Origin: Dethiosulfovibrio peptidovorans
GTDB lineage: Bacteria > Synergistota > Synergistia > Synergistales > Dethiosulfovibrionaceae
Direction: 5' to 3'
Assembly (NCBI GenBank): GCA_002748665.1
Contig: PDTB01000027.1
Coordinates: 1 to 54,019, forward strand
Length of the DNA stretch: 54,019 bases
The position numbers and the translations under genes are program-made. The notes under the pieces were generated by a model that worked only from the letters and a program-made list of their open reading frames with translations, had not been told where the DNA came from and did no database searches. Positions 46,261 to 54,019 of this stretch are shown one piece after another. Within the stretch, counting starts at the first letter, position 1, and each line of letters begins with the position of its first letter.

Positions 46261-46598
46261 AGCGTTAAGTCCCTTTCTATGCAAGGTTGGGTTTTTCGTG
46301 TGGCTCTAATAATACGTCATTTGTTCAGGGATGGCTATGAAAGGATCGACTCAGGGGCTCTGTCCCCGTAGTTGTGAGACCGGATCAGAGGGATACAGTA
46401 ATCCTGACCGGCGGCGGGCTGAAGACTACGTCAAGTCTTGCTGCTTCTGGCCTGACGTGGGAGGAGTTTTTCCGTTTGAACCTGGCTGGTACGTTGACGG
46501 TCTGATCAAAGGGCGGGATCCTCTTTGGCAAGCTTCGCCTTGCCTCTGGCTTTCCGTGGGGGTATCATAACGAAGTTACGTTGGAGGTGTTGGAATAC
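46261..46598 (+). other. Spacer with possible remnant of a PLP-enzyme gene
   Basis: No intact gene lies here. In one frame the plus strand reads DGYERIDSGAL and, after a shift of frame near 46365, VVVRPDQRDTVILTGGGLK followed by about 25 residues to a stop near 46505. The LTGGGLK piece recalls the C-terminal LTGHGLK of threonine-synthase-like enzymes, but the match is short. It may be a decayed gene or chance. A promoter for the downstream genes must lie here, but I cannot place it. Confidence 0.3.
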
Positions 46599-46823
46599 AT
46601 GCGTTGCCTTGCCACTTTTGATGTCACCAGTATGGCTCTGTTGTTTGAGCGTGTCTGTCGAAAGGCCGATCTTGCTGTAAAGATCATCCCGGTGCCCCGG
46701 AGCCTGTCGTCGAGCTGCGGGTTGGCCTGTGAATATCCCTGCGGTGAAGAGGACACCATACGTGGCCTCTGCGCCGATCGGGATATCGACGTTGTGAATT
46801 GGCATCATATGGGGGAGTCCTGA
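46599..46823 (+). CDS. DUF3343-family small protein
   Basis: This is a 74-aa protein of the DUF3343 family, recognisable by KIIPVPRSLSSSCGLACEY; family members usually have IPTPRxISSxCG. The family often occurs beside YedF/TusA-like proteins in selenium- and sulfur-related contexts, and the window has two selenoproteins, but a direct link is inference. I chose ATG 46599 because ggaggtg lies nine bases upstream. Cysteines cluster in the centre (CGLAC, PCG), which suggests a redox or persulfide role. It starts a run of eight tightly spaced plus-strand genes. Confidence 0.75.
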   Translation: MRCLATFDVTSMALLFERVCRKADLAVKIIPVPRSLSSSCGLACEYPCGEEDTIRGLCADRDIDVVNWHHMGES

Positions 46824-46829
46824 TCGCTC

Positions 46830-47021
46830 ATGCTGGACAGACGCTTGATTCAGGAGATGTACGACGCAGCTCAGACCAGCCCTCTGGATGGTGCTCAAAC
46901 TGCGGCGTCGGTATATTGGCGGATGTTGGCCATGGCTGAGGGCCAGTCGATGACGGTGCAGTTCGAGCCCGGTGAGGATTTTTCCGTAATCTGTGTCTCG
47001 GGTGGGTACGAGGTTCGATGA
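46830..47021 (+). CDS. Hypothetical 63-aa protein
   Basis: I do not recognise this protein. It is 63 aa, acidic, with an alpha-helical N-terminal half (RRLIQEMYDAAQ, VYWRMLAMAEG) and a C-terminal half that may form strands (MTVQFEPGEDFSVICVSGGY). It starts six bases after the DUF3343 gene and overlaps the SUI1-like gene by four bases, which supports real translation. It lacks the CPxP motif of TusA/YedF proteins. No membrane segment is visible. Confidence 0.6.
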   Translation: MLDRRLIQEMYDAAQTSPLDGAQTAASVYWRMLAMAEGQSMTVQFEPGEDFSVICVSGGYEVR

Positions 47022-47431
47022 TGGCGAGAGGACCCAAAAGGGAGAAACGCTCCCCGGATCAATGGGACGACGGCGTCGTTCATGAGTCCCACTTTGCCGA
47101 GGCGGCCGAGGCCCTGGGATTTTCAATTGCCCAACCGGATAAAGAGGCCCCATCGGTCTCACCGTCTTCGGGACGTCCTGAAATAGCGGAAATCCTCCGG
47201 GGGCAGCGTGCAGGGCTTCGGATCGAGAGAAAGGGGCGACGGGGAAAGACCGTCACGGTGGTCGAGGCGCTGGTTCTCCTGCCGGAAGCTTTGGCTCAGG
47301 TGGCTCGGGAGCTTCGCAAGGCTTTGGGGTGTGGCTCCTCCGTGGAGGATGGCGCTGTGGTTTTGCAGGGGGACAATCGGGATCGCATCGCCTCATGGCT
47401 TCGAGCTCGGGGCGTTCACGTTCGAGGATGA
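47018..47431 (+). CDS. eIF1/SUI1-family protein (YciH-like)
   Basis: This is a 137-aa protein whose last 75 residues are a SUI1 domain: RKGRRGKTVTVVEAL, ARELRKALGCGSSVEDG and LQGDNRDRIASWLRARG are the diagnostic segments. Bacterial members (YciH) can influence start-codon choice in translation, though their role is not settled. The first 60 residues are charged and appear disordered. Two ATGs (47018, 47021) are possible; the first overlaps the previous stop. It is followed 28 bases later by transketolase. Confidence 0.88.
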   Translation: MMARGPKREKRSPDQWDDGVVHESHFAEAAEALGFSIAQPDKEAPSVSPSSGRPEIAEILRGQRAGLRIERKGRRGKTVTVVEALVLLPEALAQVARELRKALGCGSSVEDGAVVLQGDNRDRIASWLRARGVHVRG

Positions 47432-47459
47432 CCCGAAGGGTTGGGAGGGACGAATATTC

Positions 47460-49361
47460 ATGAAAAAAACCGTTATGACTGATGAACGATTGAGGGAGTT
47501 GGAGGAAGGTTTCCGGCAGTGTTCCGGCTGGGCTGTGTCCATGGTAGCTCGAGCCGGAAGCGGGCATCCCGCCGGCTCCCTGTCGAGTATGAGATTGTAC
47601 ATGGCCGCCTACGAGCAGGCGGATCTGTCGCCCGAAAACTGGCGGGAGATCGACAGGGATCACGTTGTCATCAGCCATGGCCACACGTCTCCCGGGGCGT
47701 ATGCTGCCCTGGCATATCACGGTTTTGTCGATCCTCTTGACGTTATCGCCGGTTTCAGGAGATGCGGCAGTGCCTTTCAGGGACACGTAGAGCGCACCGT
47801 CCCCGGAATCGACTGGGGAAGCGGCAACCTCGGCCAGGGATTGGCCGCCGCCGTGGGGTTTGCCCTGGCGTTGAAGGCCAGGGGGGCGGACCGCTGGGTC
47901 TACGTGCTCATGGGAGATGGCGAACAGCCCAAAGGACAGGTGGCCGAGGCTCGACGCATCGCCGTGGCTCATGGGGTCAAAAACATCACCGTGCTGGTGG
48001 ACTGTAACGATATTCAGATCAGCGGTCGGGTGGAGGAGGTCATGCCGGTGAACATCCCGGCTCTCTGGGAGGCAGACGGCTGGACTGTTCTCAAGGCCGA
48101 CGGTCGCGATTTTGCGTCCATCTACGAAAGCATGGATCAGGCTCGTGCCCAGGAAGCTCCCACGGTGATTTTCTGTTCCACCGTCATGGGTGACGGAGTC
48201 TCCTTTATGGAGGACAAGCCGGACTATCATGGCAAGGCTGCCACGGGGGACCTGTACCGTCAGGCCATGGAGGAGCTTGACCAGCCCGATTGGTTGTCTC
48301 GGGTGGCGGATCGTGCTGAGCCCGTCGTGACCGGGTATGAGGATATTCCGCTTCCTTTAGTGAACCTGGAGCTCGGTACCCCGAACACCTATGGCCTTGA
48401 TGGAAAGACTGATAACAGATCTGCCTTCGGGAACGCTCTGGCCGACGTGGGGGAGCTCAATATCGGAGTGGCAGGCAAGACGCCTATCCTGGTTTTTGAC
48501 TGCGATCTGTCCGGTTCTGTCAAGACCGCTGCCTTTGCGAAGGCCCTTCCTGCCCGATTCGTCCAGTGCGGGATCCAGGAACACGGCACCGCGACGGTGG
48601 CAGGAGCTGCCAGCTGTTGCGGGGTCGTCCCCGTGTGGGCCGATTTCGGTGCCTTCGGCTTGGCCGAGGTCTATAACCAGCAGCGCCTCAACGACATCAA
48701 CAGGACGAACCTTAAGCTCGTCCTCACCCACGTGGGGCTCGACGTGGGGGAGGACGGAATGACCCATCAGTCCATCGACTACATCTCCCTTCTCGCCAAC
48801 ACCTTTGGCTGGAAGCTCGTGGTGCCAGTCGATCCCAACCAGACCGACCGGGCGACCCGGTGGGCCCTGACCGAGCCGGGGAACGTGTGCCTCGCCATGG
48901 GGCGAAGCACCATGGTTCCGGTTGCCGGTCTTGACGGCGAGCCCTTTTTCGGGGAGCGACCCTTCCGATACGGCGAGGCGATTCGCCTTCGAGACGGCGA
49001 CGACGGGGCTGTTCTGGCCCTGGGGGCCATGACGGCCAGAGCTTTGGAGGCCGCAGATCGTCTGGCCGAGAGGGGCGTGCATGTCAAGGTCTACGCCGTC
49101 TCCTGTCCTCTGGAGGTCGATCAGAAGGCCCTTGCAGACGCGACCTCAACGGGAAGGGTTGTCACCCTGGAGGATCACTGTGCCAGAACCGGCATGGGCG
49201 CTCTGTGGAGTTTGGCTGCCGCTGAGCTGGGAGCACGGTCTTCTTGGCGCTTTATGGGGGTCACCAGATATGGCGATTCGGGACCCAGTGCCGACGTTTA
49301 CCGAGCCATGGGGCTTACCGCCGAGGATGTGGTTACCGCTGTGGAGAGCCTGATTCGGTGA
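47460..49361 (+). CDS. tkt: Transketolase
   Basis: Transketolase moves two-carbon units between sugar phosphates with thiamine diphosphate. The single 633-aa chain contains all three domains. The cofactor motif is GDGEQPKGQVAEARRI to VLVDCNDIQISG, with SGHPAGSLSS and GSGNLGQGL before it. The pyrimidine-binding domain begins near DNRSAFGNALADVG, and the C-terminal domain ends the chain. ATG 47460 follows gggagg by 11 bases; the frame is open further upstream through the SUI1-like gene, but that is shadow. It is slightly shorter than the common 660 aa, and close relatives such as transketolase-like dihydroxyacetone synthases cannot be excluded. Confidence 0.9.
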   Translation: MKKTVMTDERLRELEEGFRQCSGWAVSMVARAGSGHPAGSLSSMRLYMAAYEQADLSPENWREIDRDHVVISHGHTSPGAYAALAYHGFVDPLDVIAGFRRCGSAFQGHVERTVPGIDWGSGNLGQGLAAAVGFALALKARGADRWVYVLMGDGEQPKGQVAEARRIAVAHGVKNITVLVDCNDIQISGRVEEVMPVNIPALWEADGWTVLKADGRDFASIYESMDQARAQEAPTVIFCSTVMGDGVSFMEDKPDYHGKAATGDLYRQAMEELDQPDWLSRVADRAEPVVTGYEDIPLPLVNLELGTPNTYGLDGKTDNRSAFGNALADVGELNIGVAGKTPILVFDCDLSGSVKTAAFAKALPARFVQCGIQEHGTATVAGAASCCGVVPVWADFGAFGLAEVYNQQRLNDINRTNLKLVLTHVGLDVGEDGMTHQSIDYISLLANTFGWKLVVPVDPNQTDRATRWALTEPGNVCLAMGRSTMVPVAGLDGEPFFGERPFRYGEAIRLRDGDDGAVLALGAMTARALEAADRLAERGVHVKVYAVSCPLEVDQKALADATSTGRVVTLEDHCARTGMGALWSLAAAELGARSSWRFMGVTRYGDSGPSADVYRAMGLTAEDVVTAVESLIR

Positions 49362-50170
49362 TCGACGGTCGGACCATCTCTCTCGGGGGATACGCCCGAC
49401 TCTGGGCCTCCAATAAAAAAAGTGACGCCTTTTTGGTTCGTGTGACTTCCGGTGGTACGCTCGGCAGTCGACTGGGGGCGATTTATCACGACGATATCCT
49501 GGCCGCTGGGTACGGCGGTCAGGTGATCTCATCTAAAGGAACGGTTTTTTTCGTGCTTCGCCCGACTCTGGCGGATTTCTGTACCAAGATTCGCCGAGTG
49601 ACCCAGGTGGTATACCCTAAGGACATCGGGGCGGTCCTCCTCTCCCTGAACGTGGGACCGGGAGCGTCGGTTCTCGAGTGCGGTTCGGGTTCCGGGGGAA
49701 TGACGGTGGTCCTGGCCCACATGGTGGGAGACGAGGGGACAGTGGTCAGCTACGATCTTCGGGAGGAGCATCAGGCTGTGGCCCGGGAAAACTGTCACAG
49801 GTGGGGTGTTGGTGACCGGGTCCGGTTTTGCCTGGCCGACCTGGAGATGGCCCCCATCGCCGAGCAGGATATGGACGCCTGTTTTGTGGACGTTCGGTGT
49901 CCCTGGAAGGTGCTTCCGTCGGTCCTCCCGTCCATTGTACCCGGTGGCCGGGTGGGGATTTTGGTCCCCACGGTGAACCAGGTGGAAAGTACTCTCTCCT
50001 GCCTCAGAGAGCAGGGCTGTGCCGATCTGTCGGTGATCGAGACCTTTCAGCGTCGGTGGCGAACCAACCCGGAACGGCTTCGCCCCGACGATACTATGGT
50101 GGGGCACACGGGGTTTCTCGTCTTTGCGTCCACGCTGTCTGAGGAGGTGGCCCCGGATGAGTACTGGTAA
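49358..50170 (+). CDS. trmI: tRNA (adenine-N1)-methyltransferase, TrmI type
   Basis: This is a 270-aa SAM-dependent methyltransferase of the TrmI/Trm61 family, which makes m1A58 in tRNA. The N-terminal beta domain (RVTSGGTLGSRLGAIYHDDI) precedes the catalytic Rossmann fold with GASVLECGSGSGGMTV (motif I), VVSYDLREEH and ACFVDVRCPW (equivalent of the DxxxPW active-site motif). GTG 49358 overlaps the transketolase stop (GTGA), so the start is clear from coupling. Tetrameric in known cases. Confidence 0.9.
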   Translation: MIDGRTISLGGYARLWASNKKSDAFLVRVTSGGTLGSRLGAIYHDDILAAGYGGQVISSKGTVFFVLRPTLADFCTKIRRVTQVVYPKDIGAVLLSLNVGPGASVLECGSGSGGMTVVLAHMVGDEGTVVSYDLREEHQAVARENCHRWGVGDRVRFCLADLEMAPIAEQDMDACFVDVRCPWKVLPSVLPSIVPGGRVGILVPTVNQVESTLSCLREQGCADLSVIETFQRRWRTNPERLRPDDTMVGHTGFLVFASTLSEEVAPDEYW

Positions 50171-50723
50171 GGAGATCCTTCTTCACGTCTGTTGCGGCCC
50201 TGACGCTACGATTCCCTGGCCGGATCTGACCGACGAGGGATACGCCGTGACGGCTTTCTTCTACGGCGGCAACATTCATCCGATGGACGAATTTCTCCGC
50301 CGCCTGGAAGCCGTCCGAATCGTACACACCAACTCCCATGGGCGCCTCCTTCCGTCCTCCTATACCCCAGAGCCCTGGCTTTCGGCGGTGCAGGGACTGG
50401 AGGACGAGCCCGAAGGGGGCCGACGCTGCTCTCTCTGCTACGGACTTCAGATCCGAGCTGCGGCTCGGGCTGCCGTTGAGCTGGGAATTGGCCGAATCAC
50501 CACGACCTTGACGATCAGCCCTCACAAAAATCCCAATGAAATTAACAGAATCGGTCGTATGGAGGCTGAGGCAGAGGGCCTTATGTGGGAGGATCGGATC
50601 TGGAGAAAAAAAGATGGTTTCCTTCGGTCGGTCCGGGAAAGCCGTCGGCTGGGTATCTACCGCCAGGACTACTGTGGTTGTCTGTACAGTATGAGAGAAC
50701 GGAGGGAAAGCCATGAGCGCTGA
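50157..50723 (+). CDS. queH: Epoxyqueuosine reductase QueH
   Basis: QueH (formerly DUF208) reduces epoxyqueuosine to queuosine in tRNA, replacing QueG in many anaerobes. The 188-aa protein has all signature cysteines: HVCCGPD at residues 10-16, RCSLCY in the middle and YRQDYCGC at the end, ligating an iron-sulfur cluster and a second metal. gaggaggtgg precedes ATG 50157, which lies inside the end of trmI; the two genes overlap by 14 bases. Pairing two tRNA-modification genes is functionally sensible. Confidence 0.94.
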   Translation: MSTGKEILLHVCCGPDATIPWPDLTDEGYAVTAFFYGGNIHPMDEFLRRLEAVRIVHTNSHGRLLPSSYTPEPWLSAVQGLEDEPEGGRRCSLCYGLQIRAAARAAVELGIGRITTTLTISPHKNPNEINRIGRMEAEAEGLMWEDRIWRKKDGFLRSVRESRRLGIYRQDYCGCLYSMRERRESHER

Positions 50724-51693
50724 CGGTCACATCGGCAAACTGCCGCCCGAGGAGCTGGAAAGTCAAATCCTTCGCTATCGAGGAGCGTCACGTCCTGAGG
50801 TCCTGGTAGGGCCGGGAATCGGGGAGGATGCAGCTCTCATTCGGTGGCCGGATGAACGCCTGCTCACCGTCTCGTCGGATCCCATCGTGGGTGCCCAGGA
50901 AGGGGCAGGTCGATACCTGGTCCACGTCAACGCCAACGACATCGCCTGCAAGGGCGGCGATCCCGCGTATCTTGTGGTGACCCTGCTGGTCCCCGTGGCT
51001 CTCGGCCGTCCCTTTGCCGAGATGATCATGGCCGAGATCGACGAAGAATGTCGGGACCTGGGCGTTGCCGTTGTCGGCGGTCACACCGAGATCACCGATC
51101 GACATGTGAACCCGGTGGTTATGGGGACCATGATCGGAACGACCGAGTACCGGTATTGCTCCGATAACATGGCACCGGGTGACGCTATTTTGGCCACGAA
51201 ACATATCGGTTTGGAGGGAATGGCCATCCTTGCCCACGACAGGCCTGACTTGCTGGGGTGTCTTGCCCCGGGGGAGATCGACGAGATTTGCTTGTGGCTT
51301 GATCGTATCTCGGTGATACCTGAGGCCCGGGCTATCCGCCATCTGGCCTCGTTCATGCACGATCCGACGGAGGGCGGTTTTATGGGTGGGATCTCCGAGC
51401 TCTCCCGACTTGGTCGTATCGCCGTTGACCTGGATGTCTCGGCTCTCCCGGTGGACGATCTCACCCGTCGGGTTGCCGACAAGCTGGGCTTTGATCCATT
51501 GAAATTAATTTCATCTGGGGTCCTCCTGGCGGTTGTCCCTCAAAAACATGAAGACGAGGCCCTGTCGATTTTGTCGAGGCAGGGCATCCCCGGAACCCTG
51601 GTAGGACGGATCACCGATGGGCCGGGAAACCTGACCGTCTCCACCGAGGAGGAACTCTGGCGAATTCTCAGAATGGAGACGAGAGGAGAATAA
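50713..51693 (+). CDS. HypE/PurM-like (AIR synthase-related) protein
   Basis: This is a 326-aa member of the PurM superfamily, which also includes HypE, SelD and ThiL. The N-terminal domain has GPGIGEDAALIRW, then HVNANDIACKGGDPAYLVVT, and the central VVGGHTEITDR is the HypE-like motif; HDPTEGGFMGGI lies in the C-terminal domain. It lacks the HypE C-terminal cysteine that carries the cyanide ligand. No hydrogenase genes are near, so it may be an uncharacterised relative rather than true HypE. It overlaps queH by 11 bases. Confidence 0.82.
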   Translation: MSADGHIGKLPPEELESQILRYRGASRPEVLVGPGIGEDAALIRWPDERLLTVSSDPIVGAQEGAGRYLVHVNANDIACKGGDPAYLVVTLLVPVALGRPFAEMIMAEIDEECRDLGVAVVGGHTEITDRHVNPVVMGTMIGTTEYRYCSDNMAPGDAILATKHIGLEGMAILAHDRPDLLGCLAPGEIDEICLWLDRISVIPEARAIRHLASFMHDPTEGGFMGGISELSRLGRIAVDLDVSALPVDDLTRRVADKLGFDPLKLISSGVLLAVVPQKHEDEALSILSRQGIPGTLVGRITDGPGNLTVSTEEELWRILRMETRGE

Positions 51694-51695
51694 CC

Positions 51696-52808
51696 ATGGC
51701 CTTCGATCACCTATGGAACAGACTTGACCGGCTTCGGGATGAGATGCTCCGACATACGGTGGACGGCGTGCTCTTTTTAAGTGTCGAGAGTTTCGGCATT
51801 GAAAATCTCTTTTACTTCTCGGGGTTTCGAGGAAGCTCCGCTGCCCTCCTGATCACCCAGAAGGACGCTGTCCTCGCTACCGATGGCCGATATGTGGCAC
51901 AAGCAGCCGCCCAGAGTCCCTTCCGAATTGTCCCCCATGGCAAAAAACAAACTCTCCTGGACATGGTTGGGGAACTCCTGCGCCGATGTGGTGTCACCCG
52001 GTGTGGATTCGAGGGAGATGCTGTGACCTACAGCGTGTATCAGCGCCTGTCAAAACTCTCTGCTACCTTACAGGATATGAAAGGCGCCGTTTCGTTGCTC
52101 CGAAGACCCAAAGACAACGTGGAGGTCGCCCTTATTACCAAGACCTGTCGGATCGCTGCTGCAGCGTACGACCGAACCCTTCGTGAGATTCGTCCCGGAA
52201 TGACCGAATTGGAGATCGCCAAGCGTCTGGAGGCCCATATAGTCTCCCTTGGCGGTGAGGGCGGATGGCCCAGGAGCCCTTTTATCGTGGCCTCTGGGGT
52301 GCGAAGCGCCATGCCTCACGGCGTGGCTTCCACGAAACAGGTCTGCGAAGGAGAGTGGGTGACCGTCGATTTTGGGGCGTCCTGCGAAGGCTACATGTCC
52401 GATCTGACCCGAAATTTTGCTCTGGGGTACGTCTCCGACCCCGAATTTCTCAAAATCCACGACATACTTCAAGAATCCCATGCTCAGGGAGCTCAGGCCA
52501 TCGTGCCGGGATCTTCGTGTCTGGAGGTGGATCAAGCCGCACGAAAAGTCATCCAAGAAGCAGGCTATGGCCAGTACTTCAGCCATGGATTGGGGCACGG
52601 CCTGGGCGTGGAGATCCACGAATCTCCCCGACTGTCTCCCCGATCCGTTGACAGCCTGGCAGTCGGGGACGTTGTGACGATCGAGCCTGGAATCTACATA
52701 CCTGATCGGGGAGGCCTGAGGATCGAGGATGACTACCTGGTCACGGAGGATGGAGCCGTGCGCCTCTCTGAAGGCTTGAGCCAGGACTTTAGAATCCTGG
52801 CGGTTTGA
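51696..52808 (+). CDS. M24-family Xaa-Pro aminopeptidase
   Basis: This is a 370-aa metallopeptidase that releases N-terminal residues before proline. The N-terminal creatinase-like domain has NLFYFSGFRGS. The C-terminal pita-bread domain has the five metal ligands in order: VDFGASCEGYMSDLTRN (two Asp), SHGLGHGLGVEIHE (His), TIEPGIYIP (Glu) and LRIEDDYLV (Glu). It starts two bases after the HypE-like gene, with gagaggag before ATG 51696, and ends the operon. This is a typical peptide-degradation enzyme for an amino-acid fermenter. Confidence 0.94.
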   Translation: MAFDHLWNRLDRLRDEMLRHTVDGVLFLSVESFGIENLFYFSGFRGSSAALLITQKDAVLATDGRYVAQAAAQSPFRIVPHGKKQTLLDMVGELLRRCGVTRCGFEGDAVTYSVYQRLSKLSATLQDMKGAVSLLRRPKDNVEVALITKTCRIAAAAYDRTLREIRPGMTELEIAKRLEAHIVSLGGEGGWPRSPFIVASGVRSAMPHGVASTKQVCEGEWVTVDFGASCEGYMSDLTRNFALGYVSDPEFLKIHDILQESHAQGAQAIVPGSSCLEVDQAARKVIQEAGYGQYFSHGLGHGLGVEIHESPRLSPRSVDSLAVGDVVTIEPGIYIPDRGGLRIEDDYLVTEDGAVRLSEGLSQDFRILAV

Positions 52809-53201
52809 GGCCCGTCAAGACATCTTGTTGGCCTGTATTAAGAGGAAGGAGTCTTCACAGAGACGAAGAGTGGCAGGGGTTTTGAGAAAAGCATATCCCA
52901 AGACCGATGGCATCCAGAGCCCAAAGCCATGAGACTTTGAGCTGGCGAATACGGTGGAACCGATAAGGTGTTTTTATGGGGTCTGCTTTATGAGAAACAG
53001 AAAGGCTTTTGTCAATCCTGATTTTTATTGACTCCGTAAAAGGAAGTCATATGCCCTACTTATAATAGGGCTATGTTTATGTTTGAAATAAACAGTTATT
53101 TTTTGTAGCATACGATTGTTTTGTTTAATGATACAATTGAAGCTAGTATTAGCGATACGGCAAGAGGAACGGTAAAAATATAAAAATTACAGGAGAGTAT
53201 G
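52809..53201. other. Boundary region between chromosomal operon and restriction-modification locus
   Basis: No gene is seen. The sequence becomes distinctly AT-rich after about 52970. Two hairpins occur: gcccta/tagggc (53053-53058 with 53066-53071) and tgtttat/ataaaca (53074-53080 with 53088-53094), the second followed by gttatttttt. This tail makes it a possible terminator of the operon. TTGTTT (53121-53126) and TAGTAT (53144-53149), 17 bases apart, are a weak promoter candidate for hsdM. Base composition and lack of any chromosomal gene end suggest an insertion boundary. Confidence 0.5.
53074..53107 (+). terminator. AT-rich hairpin with T tract
   Basis: A 7-bp stem tgtttat/ataaaca with a seven-base loop is followed by gttattttttg. 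The stem is weak, but the run of six T and the position after the last operon gene support termination. Confidence 0.5.
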
Positions 53202-54019
53202 ATGAGCAATAATACCGGTCTGCCTGTGCGTGAACACACAGAGACAGGCGCAAATCTCGGCTTTGAAGATAAACTGTGGATGGCGGCTGACAAGCTGCGT
53301 GGCACGATGGATTCTGCCGAGTATAAACATGTGGTGCTTGGCCTGATCTTTTTGAAATACATCTCCGACTCTTTTTCCGAAAAATATAGAGCACTGCAGG
53401 CTGAAGAATTTGCTGATCCGGAAGACCGTGATGAATATCTGGCGGACAACGTGTTCTGGGTGCCTGAAGAAGCCCGCTGGGCTTTTCTGCAGGGCAAGGC
53501 CAAAGACCCGAAAATCGGTCAGTTGATCGATGAGGCGATGACCGCCATTGAACGGGACAACAAAACCCTCAAAGGCGTCCTGCCAAAAGATTATGCTCGG
53601 CCTGCGCTGGATAAATCACGCCTTGGTGAGCTGATCGACCTGATTGCCACTATTGGCCTTGGTGATGCCGAGAGCAGAAAGAAAGATATTCTGGGTCGCG
53701 TATATGAATATTTTCTCGCCAGGTTTGCTGAAAAAGAAGGCAAAGGCGGCGGTGAATTCTATACGCCGCAGTGTGTGGTAAAGCTGTTGGTTGAAATGCT
53801 GGAGCCTTACAGTGGGCGAGTCTATGACCCGTGCTGCGGTTCGGGTGGTATGTTTGTTCAGGCGATTAAGTTCATTCAGGCCCATGCAGGCGGAAACGGC
53901 AATGGTAACGGTGTCCCTAATGGCGTGAAGCGGGATATTGCCATTTACGGGCAGGAATCCAACTATACAACCTTTCGTCTGGCAAAGATGAATATGGCGA
54001 TTCGCGGTATTGATGCCGA
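53202..54019 (+). CDS. hsdM: Type I restriction-modification DNA methyltransferase subunit HsdM (5' part, cut by window end)
   Basis: The frame runs from ATG 53202 (aggaga five bases upstream; a second ATG at 53199 is adjacent) to the end of the window, 272 codons, without a stop. It encodes the N-terminal half of Hsd[21 protein letters not shown] and [16 protein letters not shown] form the N-terminal domain. [30 protein letters not shown] (SAM motif I, about residue 209) and [16 protein letters not shown] follow. The NPPF catalytic motif is expected just past the edge. Codon and base use is more AT-rich than the rest of the window and the protein resembles proteobacterial homologues, which suggests horizontal acquisition. 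HsdS and HsdR would be expected downstream. Confidence 0.95.
   Translation, partial: MSNNTGLPVREHTETGANLGFEDKLWMAADKLRGTMDSAEYKHVVLGLIFLKYISDSFSEKYRALQAEEFADPEDRDEYLADNVFWVPEEARWAFLQGKAKDPKIGQLIDEAMTAIERDNKTLKGVLPKDYARPALDKSRLGELIDLIATIGLGDAESRKKDILGRVYEYFLARFAEKEGKGGGEFYTPQCVVKLLVEMLEPYSGRVYDPCCGSGGMFVQAIKFIQAHAGGNGNGNGVPNGVKRDIAIYGQESNYTTFRLAKMNMAIRGIDA

Noticed and set aside
52951-52964. T-box-like GGTGGAACCG motif before hsdM
   Set aside because: Ten bases match the T-box core, but I see no stem I, specifier loop or antiterminator/terminator pair, and the downstream gene is not an amino-acid gene.

Overview
The window is a roughly 54 kb chromosomal stretch, moderately GC-rich, with dense same-strand operons, strong AGGAGG ribosome binding sites and frequent 4-base ATGA/GTGA gene overlaps. 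The gene content (glycine/betaine-reductase component B, a selenocysteine peroxiredoxin, molybdenum hydroxylases, peptide and amino-acid utilisation genes, a full excision-repair operon) points to an anaerobic amino-acid fermenter. My best guess is a member of the Synergistota; this rests on gene content and style, not on a database search.

Layout. 1-10.7 kb: tandem sigma-70-type promoters drive an eight-gene operon with two molybdenum hydroxylases (one three-subunit, one with a fused FeS-FAD subunit), an SsnA-like amidohydrolase, a dihydroorotate-dehydrogenase-like flavoprotein and a cytidine/guanine-deaminase-fold protein. It looks like a purine or other N-heterocycle catabolic unit. 10.8-14 kb: hisS and aspS. 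14-19 kb: an RpiR regulator, divergent from a LysR-YbaK-TauE operon, which converges on an asparaginase-like/LUD pair. 19-24.2 kb: a chemoreceptor, an AraC regulator, a MATE exporter and tRNA-Arg(CCG). 24.2-26.1 kb: a selenocysteine peroxiredoxin with its own promoters and terminator, then decayed DNA with a 5'-truncated creatininase-family gene. 26.2-36.5 kb: tilS-hpt-ftsH-uvrB-uvrA-rlmB-proC, mostly close or overlapping. 37-39.7 kb: a YfcC-type permease and an M20 amidohydrolase. 39.9-44.2 kb, minus strand: a reductase component B proprotein, its selenoprotein partner and a BCCT transporter, most likely for betaine. 44.5-46.3 kb: a NarL-type two-component pair. 46.6-52.8 kb: a DUF3343 protein, an unknown 63-residue protein, an eIF1/SUI1-like protein, transketolase, TrmI, QueH, a HypE-like protein and an M24 aminopeptidase. 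53.2 kb to the end: the start of a type I restriction-modification methylase (hsdM) of foreign appearance, cut by the window edge.

The best-supported unusual features are two in-frame UGA codons that must be read as selenocysteine: position 24590 in the peroxiredoxin and position 41833 (minus strand) in the reductase subunit. Each is followed 10-12 bases later by a bacterial SECIS-type hairpin with GGU in its apical loop. Ordinary gene callers split both genes. The molybdenum-hydroxylase operon, whose flavoprotein has lost the usual catalytic Cys/Ser loop, is the best candidate for an undescribed pathway.
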